From positions 1 to 9,875 of the forward strand of contig PTLK01000058.1 in the NCBI GenBank assembly GCA_002938075.1: a stretch of DNA of 9,875 nt, read 5' to 3'. The position numbers and the translations under genes were made by a program. The notes below the pieces were generated by a model. The model did no database searches, was not told where the DNA came from, and saw only the letters and a program-made list of their open reading frames with translations. This stretch comes from Alphaproteobacteria bacterium MarineAlpha3_Bin3. Its GTDB lineage: Bacteria > Pseudomonadota > Alphaproteobacteria > Rhodospirillales > Casp-alpha2. Below are positions 6,834 through 9,875 of this stretch, one piece after another (within the stretch, counting starts at the first letter, position 1; each line of letters begins with the position of its first letter).

Positions 6834-7403
6834 ATGGAACTGAAAGACGAAATCCTGATCCATGCGCCACGCGAGGCGGTCTTCGCGGCGCTCAACGATC
6901 CCGACGTTTTGACCGAGGCCATACCGGGGTGCCAGGCTCTGGAAAAAATAACGGACAACGAATTTACCGCCACAGTCGTCACCAAGGTCGGCCCGGTGAA
7001 AACCACCTTCAAGGGCGAGGTCACTCTTTCCGATATCATTGTCCCCGAAAGCTACACCATCTCCGGCGGCGGCAAGGCCGGCCCGGCGGGTTTCGCCAAG
7101 GGGTCGGCCCGAGTGCGGCTGGAGGAGGACCCGGAAGGTACGCGGCTGACTTATGAGATCACCGCCGAGGTTGGCGGCAAGCTGGCGCAACTGGGCGGCC
7201 GGCTGATGGAAGCGACGACGAAGAAGCTGGCCGGGGAATTCTTCCAATCCTTCCAGCGCATTGTCGGCGGCGAAGCCCCCGAACCGGCGGCCGAAGCGCC
7301 CCGCCCGGAAGCCCCCCGGGAACTACAAGTGAACCGGGGGCTGGTCATGGCCGCACTATGTCTGGCTGTCATGGGACTGGCGGCGTACTTGTTGCTGAAA
7401 TAA
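6834..7403 (+). CDS. coxG: CoxG-like SRPBCC-fold protein with C-terminal membrane anchor
   Basis: CoxG-family protein, thought to recruit the Cox-type molybdenum enzyme to the cytoplasmic membrane. It has 189 residues. The first 145 or so form the SRPBCC/polyketide-cyclase-like fold: MELKDEILIHAPREAVFAAL at the start, IPGCQALEKI (30-39), then alternating strands and the closing helix around LMEATTKKLAGEFFQSF. A Pro/Ala/Glu-rich linker (about 147-163) leads to a hydrophobic segment, residues 169-188 (GLVMAALCLAVMGLAAYLLL), that ends in a single Lys, a typical tail anchor. The start ATG 6834 has only a weak AGAGA-like site. The 78-base gap before it includes a small hairpin at 6783-6795 without a T-run. 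The gene is co-directional with the mocA- and xdhC-like genes. Confidence 0.88.
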   Translation: MELKDEILIHAPREAVFAALNDPDVLTEAIPGCQALEKITDNEFTATVVTKVGPVKTTFKGEVTLSDIIVPESYTISGGGKAGPAGFAKGSARVRLEEDPEGTRLTYEITAEVGGKLAQLGGRLMEATTKKLAGEFFQSFQRIVGGEAPEPAAEAPRPEAPRELQVNRGLVMAALCLAVMGLAAYLLLK

Positions 7404-7406
7404 GGG
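7402..7406 (+). promoter_or_regulatory. Likely ribosome binding site of the xdhC-like gene
   Basis: AAGGG overlaps the coxG stop codon and stands 9 bases before ATG 7416. It favours 7416 over TTG 7407 or ATG 7437 as the start of the xdhC-like gene. Confidence 0.5.
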
Positions 7407-7415
7407 TTGCGGCCG

Positions 7416-8444
7416 ATGAGCCTCGACAAAGTCACCATGGCCAACAGCGATGTCCTCGGACAGGGCTTCGTTTGGCTGGAATCGGGGCGCGGGGCGGCGC
7501 TGGCCACCGTGGTCTCGACCTGGGGGTCTTCGCCCCGCCCCATCGGTAGCCACCTGTGCGTCCGCGACGACGGCGCCATGGTCGGCTCGGTTTCCGGGGG
7601 CTGCGTCGAGGGGGCGGTGGTCAACGAGGCGCTGGAGATATTGAAGGGCGCCGAAACAGCCGTGTTCGATTACGGCGTCACCGACGAAATGGCGTGGGAG
7701 GTGGGCCTCGCCTGCGGCGGCGAAATCCGCGTCCTGGTCCGGCGACTCGACGATGTGGCGGTGCCTTACAAAGCCGCCCGCCAACGGCGACGGGAAGGCA
7801 AGCCGTCCGCCATCGTTACCCGGCTTACCGACGGCGCCTCGGCCCTGGTCGCCGAGGGCAAGCCGGAGGGACCGCTGGCGGTGCCCAAAACGGTCTTGGA
7901 AGGCGCCGGGCAGGCGGTCATGGAAAAGCAAAGCCGCCTGGTCGAGGACGGCGCCGAACCCTATTTCATCGAAGCCGTGGCCCAGCCCCGGCGCCTGGTG
8001 GTCATCGGCGCCGTTCATATCGCCCAGGCGCTGGCGCCGTTGGCGAAAATCGCCGATTTTCACGTCGTCGTCGTCGACCCAAGGCAAGCCTTCGCCACCG
8101 AAGAAAGGTTCCCCGACGTCGAGGTGATCACCGAATGGCCGGAAGCGGCGTTGGACGACCTCGACCTCGACGACCAGACCGCCGTCGTCACCCTGACCCA
8201 TGACCCGAAGCTGGACGACCCGGCCCTGAAAGCCGCGTTGACGTCGCCGGCGTTCTACGTCGGCGCCCTGGGCAGCAAAAAGACCCAGGCCAAGCGGGCC
8301 GAAAGGCTGGCGGCATTGGGGTTGGACAAGGCGGCGTTGGAGAAAATCCACGGCCCCGTCGGTCTCGATATCGGCGCCGTGTCGCCGGGGGAGATCGCGG
8401 TTGCCATCATGGCCGAAATCATCAACGAAATGCGCGGTGACTAG
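7416..8444 (+). CDS. xdhC: XdhC/CoxI-family molybdenum cofactor maturation protein
   Basis: Binds the molybdenum cofactor and helps its sulfuration and insertion into xanthine dehydrogenase/CO dehydrogenase-type large subunits; in the cytoplasm. It has 342 residues from ATG 7416. The N-terminal XdhC_CoxI domain shows TWGSSPRPIGSHL (35-47) and GSVSGGCVEGAV (57-68, Cys63), followed by GLACGGEIRV (97-106). A charged linker of about 70 residues leads to the C-terminal Rossmann-like domain: VVIGAVHIAQAL (195-206), VVVVDPR (217-223), THDPKLD (261-267), YVGALGSKKT (281-290), and GLDIGAVSPGEIA near the end. Both domains are complete, so it is a full two-domain member and not a split CoxF/CoxI pair. 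Only 12 bases separate it from coxG, so they probably share a transcript. Its last 23 bases overlap the convergent AOR gene. Confidence 0.92.
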   Translation: MSLDKVTMANSDVLGQGFVWLESGRGAALATVVSTWGSSPRPIGSHLCVRDDGAMVGSVSGGCVEGAVVNEALEILKGAETAVFDYGVTDEMAWEVGLACGGEIRVLVRRLDDVAVPYKAARQRRREGKPSAIVTRLTDGASALVAEGKPEGPLAVPKTVLEGAGQAVMEKQSRLVEDGAEPYFIEAVAQPRRLVVIGAVHIAQALAPLAKIADFHVVVVDPRQAFATEERFPDVEVITEWPEAALDDLDLDDQTAVVTLTHDPKLDDPALKAALTSPAFYVGALGSKKTQAKRAERLAALGLDKAALEKIHGPVGLDIGAVSPGEIAVAIMAEIINEMRGD

Positions 8445-9875
8445 TAGCCTGAGCGGCCATCCATTCCTTGCGGAAACGGTTGACCTCGGCGCTGTGATGA
8501 CGGGCCGTTTTGTCGGTGGGCGGCAAGGGGTTGTCGTAAAAGAACGCCGGCAACTCGTCATCGGCCTCGGTGAAGCCCGCCTGTTCGTTGAATTGTATTT
8601 CCAGTTCCAGCGTCTCCAGGCCGAGCAGGGCGAAGAACCCGACATCCAGGTCCGTCCCGAGGGCGTCGTTGAGGGCGGTGGTGATCAGTTCCAGGTTGAT
8701 GTTGGTAACCGAGCGTCCGAACACGCAAAGGCCCAGCGAATCAGCAGCCGCGCACATCATCTGTACCTCCATGCTGGCGGCGGTCAGTTCCTTGGTGTCC
8801 TTGTCCTTGGTTTCGATGTTGAAAAGGTTGCCGGTCGTGTGGTCGGCCCCTTGTGCCGTCACCATCATGGAAATGCCGGTGACCTCAATCACCCGGGGGT
8901 CATAGGCGCTGATGGCCTGCTTCTTGATCACCGGCACCCGTTCGATGCCGAAATGCTCGCCGACCCGTGCCGTCCCCTGGGCCAACAGCCTTCCGCGTTC
9001 GTTGCCCTGGCGGATGTCCTCCAGGGCCTCTTCCATGAAGGTGACGTCGCCGTATTCGGCCTGGCCGGAATCCATCAGGATGCCCAGCAACGCGCCGGTT
9101 TCGATGGTGTCGATGCCGAGGTCGTTGGCGGTCCAGTTCAGCCGCGCCACATCGTCGGGATCGGTTAGCCCGCAATTGGTGCCTAAAAGCCCGATGGTCT
9201 CGTATTCCAGGGGCGAGACGACCTCGTTGCCGTCGGCGTCGTTGTAAACGTTGGAGCACTTGATCATGCACCCGGGCATGCAGGCATGGGTGGTGTTGCC
9301 GCCGCGGGCGATGTTCTGCTCGCGGATATAATCGCCGCCCATCTTCAGCGTCTCCTTGTCGCGGTCGACCACCTGGCCGTTGCCGAAGTTGCGGACCGGC
9401 AACCCGCCCAGATGATTGATGATGTCCGCCACCTGGGCGGTGCCGTTGCGGCCCAGGCTCTTGATCGCCGCGTCGTCGTCCAGCTTCGCTCCGTATTCCC
9501 GGACCGACGTCATCAGCTTCTTGCGGTCGTGGAAGGTCGGCATCTTGTGCTTGTCGACGACGATGGCCTTGACCTTCTTGGACCCCATCACCGCGCCGAC
9601 GCCGCCGCGGGCGGAAAGGCGGACGGGGCGGTTTTCCTGGTCCGAGAACGCGATGCCGGCGATCAGGCCGCCGTATTCGGCGACCGGGCCGCAAATGCCG
9701 ATCGAAACCTTGTCGCCGTATTTTTCGTGAAGCAGGGCGGCGGCCTCGAACAGGCCCTTCCTCAGGTACGGTTCGGCGTCATCGAAGGTGACCTCGCCTT
9801 CCTTGGTGATGCGGATGACGACCCAATCCGGCGACGCACCTAGGAGCGTCAACCCCGCCAGTTCCAATTGCCCCA
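8422..9875 (-). CDS. Aldehyde:ferredoxin oxidoreductase (AOR) family protein, N-terminus outside window
   Basis: Tungsten- or molybdenum-bispterin oxidoreductase with one [4Fe-4S] cluster; oxidises aldehydes (or reduces acids) with ferredoxin or a similar partner. About 484 residues are visible. The frame stays open to the window end, and roughly 120 N-terminal residues are missing compared with complete AORs. TTG 9865-9867 is thus internal. Seen: GPVAEYGG, ARGGVGAVMGSKKVKAI (the pterin-binding region), the Cys group CMPGCMIKC (9256-9282), EYETIGLLGTNCG, YDPR, QGADHTTGN (8827-8853), and DSLGLCVF, whose Cys (8725-8727) would be the fourth cluster ligand. Cys spacing is x3-x3, while Pyrococcus AOR has x2-x3. 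The C-terminus LPAFFYDNPLPPTDK is family-like and then runs about 27 residues into the 3' end of xdhC on the other strand. Metal and substrate cannot be told from sequence. Confidence 0.92.
   Translation of the reverse strand, partial: GQLELAGLTLLGASPDWVVIRITKEGEVTFDDAEPYLRKGLFEAAALLHEKYGDKVSIGICGPVAEYGGLIAGIAFSDQENRPVRLSARGGVGAVMGSKKVKAIVVDKHKMPTFHDRKKLMTSVREYGAKLDDDAAIKSLGRNGTAQVADIINHLGGLPVRNFGNGQVVDRDKETLKMGGDYIREQNIARGGNTTHACMPGCMIKCSNVYNDADGNEVVSPLEYETIGLLGTNCGLTDPDDVARLNWTANDLGIDTIETGALLGILMDSGQAEYGDVTFMEEALEDIRQGNERGRLLAQGTARVGEHFGIERVPVIKKQAISAYDPRVIEVTGISMMVTAQGADHTTGNLFNIETKDKDTKELTAASMEVQMMCAAADSLGLCVFGRSVTNINLELITTALNDALGTDLDVGFFALLGLETLELEIQFNEQAGFTEADDELPAFFYDNPLPPTDKTARHHSAEVNRFRKEWMAAQATSHRAFR

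Noticed and set aside
7356..8645. Long - strand frame opposite the xdhC-like gene
   Set aside because: It is a shadow of xdhC with low-complexity, His/Arg/Gly-rich translation. It also overlaps the AOR gene on the same strand.
9865..9867. TTG as the start of the AOR gene
   Set aside because: The frame continues upstream to the window edge, and the protein would lack the conserved AOR N-terminal domain.

Overview
The window looks like a GC-rich proteobacterial chromosome segment, most likely alphaproteobacterial. That is an inference from the gene content (LivF-type ABC transporter plus amidase, a CoxSML-type molybdenum hydroxylase with CoxG and XdhC accessory genes), the high G/C at third codon positions, and start codons that include TTG. 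No RNA gene, CRISPR array or complete mobile element was seen.

Left part (1-2033, + strand): the 3' part of a LivF-type ABC transporter ATPase gene, followed after 55 bases by an amidase-signature hydrolase gene. This is probably the end of a transport-and-hydrolysis operon that begins outside the window. Bases 2034-2354 hold no convincing gene. A 40-codon fragment that weakly resembles the C-terminus of a LysR-type regulator may be a gene relic.

Central part (2355-8444): a molybdenum hydroxylase locus in two divergent units. The - strand carries the three subunits of a xanthine dehydrogenase/CO dehydrogenase-family enzyme in the order small (two [2Fe-2S]), medium (FAD), large (molybdopterin), with a 3-base gap and then a 4-base overlap. 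The + strand carries a MocA-like cytidylyltransferase (makes the MCD form of the cofactor), a CoxG-like SRPBCC protein with a C-terminal membrane anchor, and an XdhC/CoxI-family maturation protein. A 97-base divergent control region separates the units. It has a near-symmetrical TTATAA element and an 8-base inverted repeat. The large subunit has the form II loop PYRGAGR and lacks the Cys that binds copper in true CO dehydrogenase. It is therefore probably an oxidoreductase for another substrate, although automatic annotation would call it CO dehydrogenase.

Right part (8422-9875, - strand): most of an aldehyde:ferredoxin oxidoreductase (AOR)-family gene, cut by the window edge at its 5' end. 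It converges on xdhC and the two coding regions overlap by 23 bases. Two unrelated classes of pterin metalloenzyme (a Mo-MCD hydroxylase and an AOR-type bis-pterin enzyme) thus lie side by side. The most useful points to follow are this combination, the form II active-site loop with a Met in the usually Gln-containing GQGH motif, the non-standard cluster-Cys spacing in the AOR protein, and the altered oxyanion loop of the amidase.
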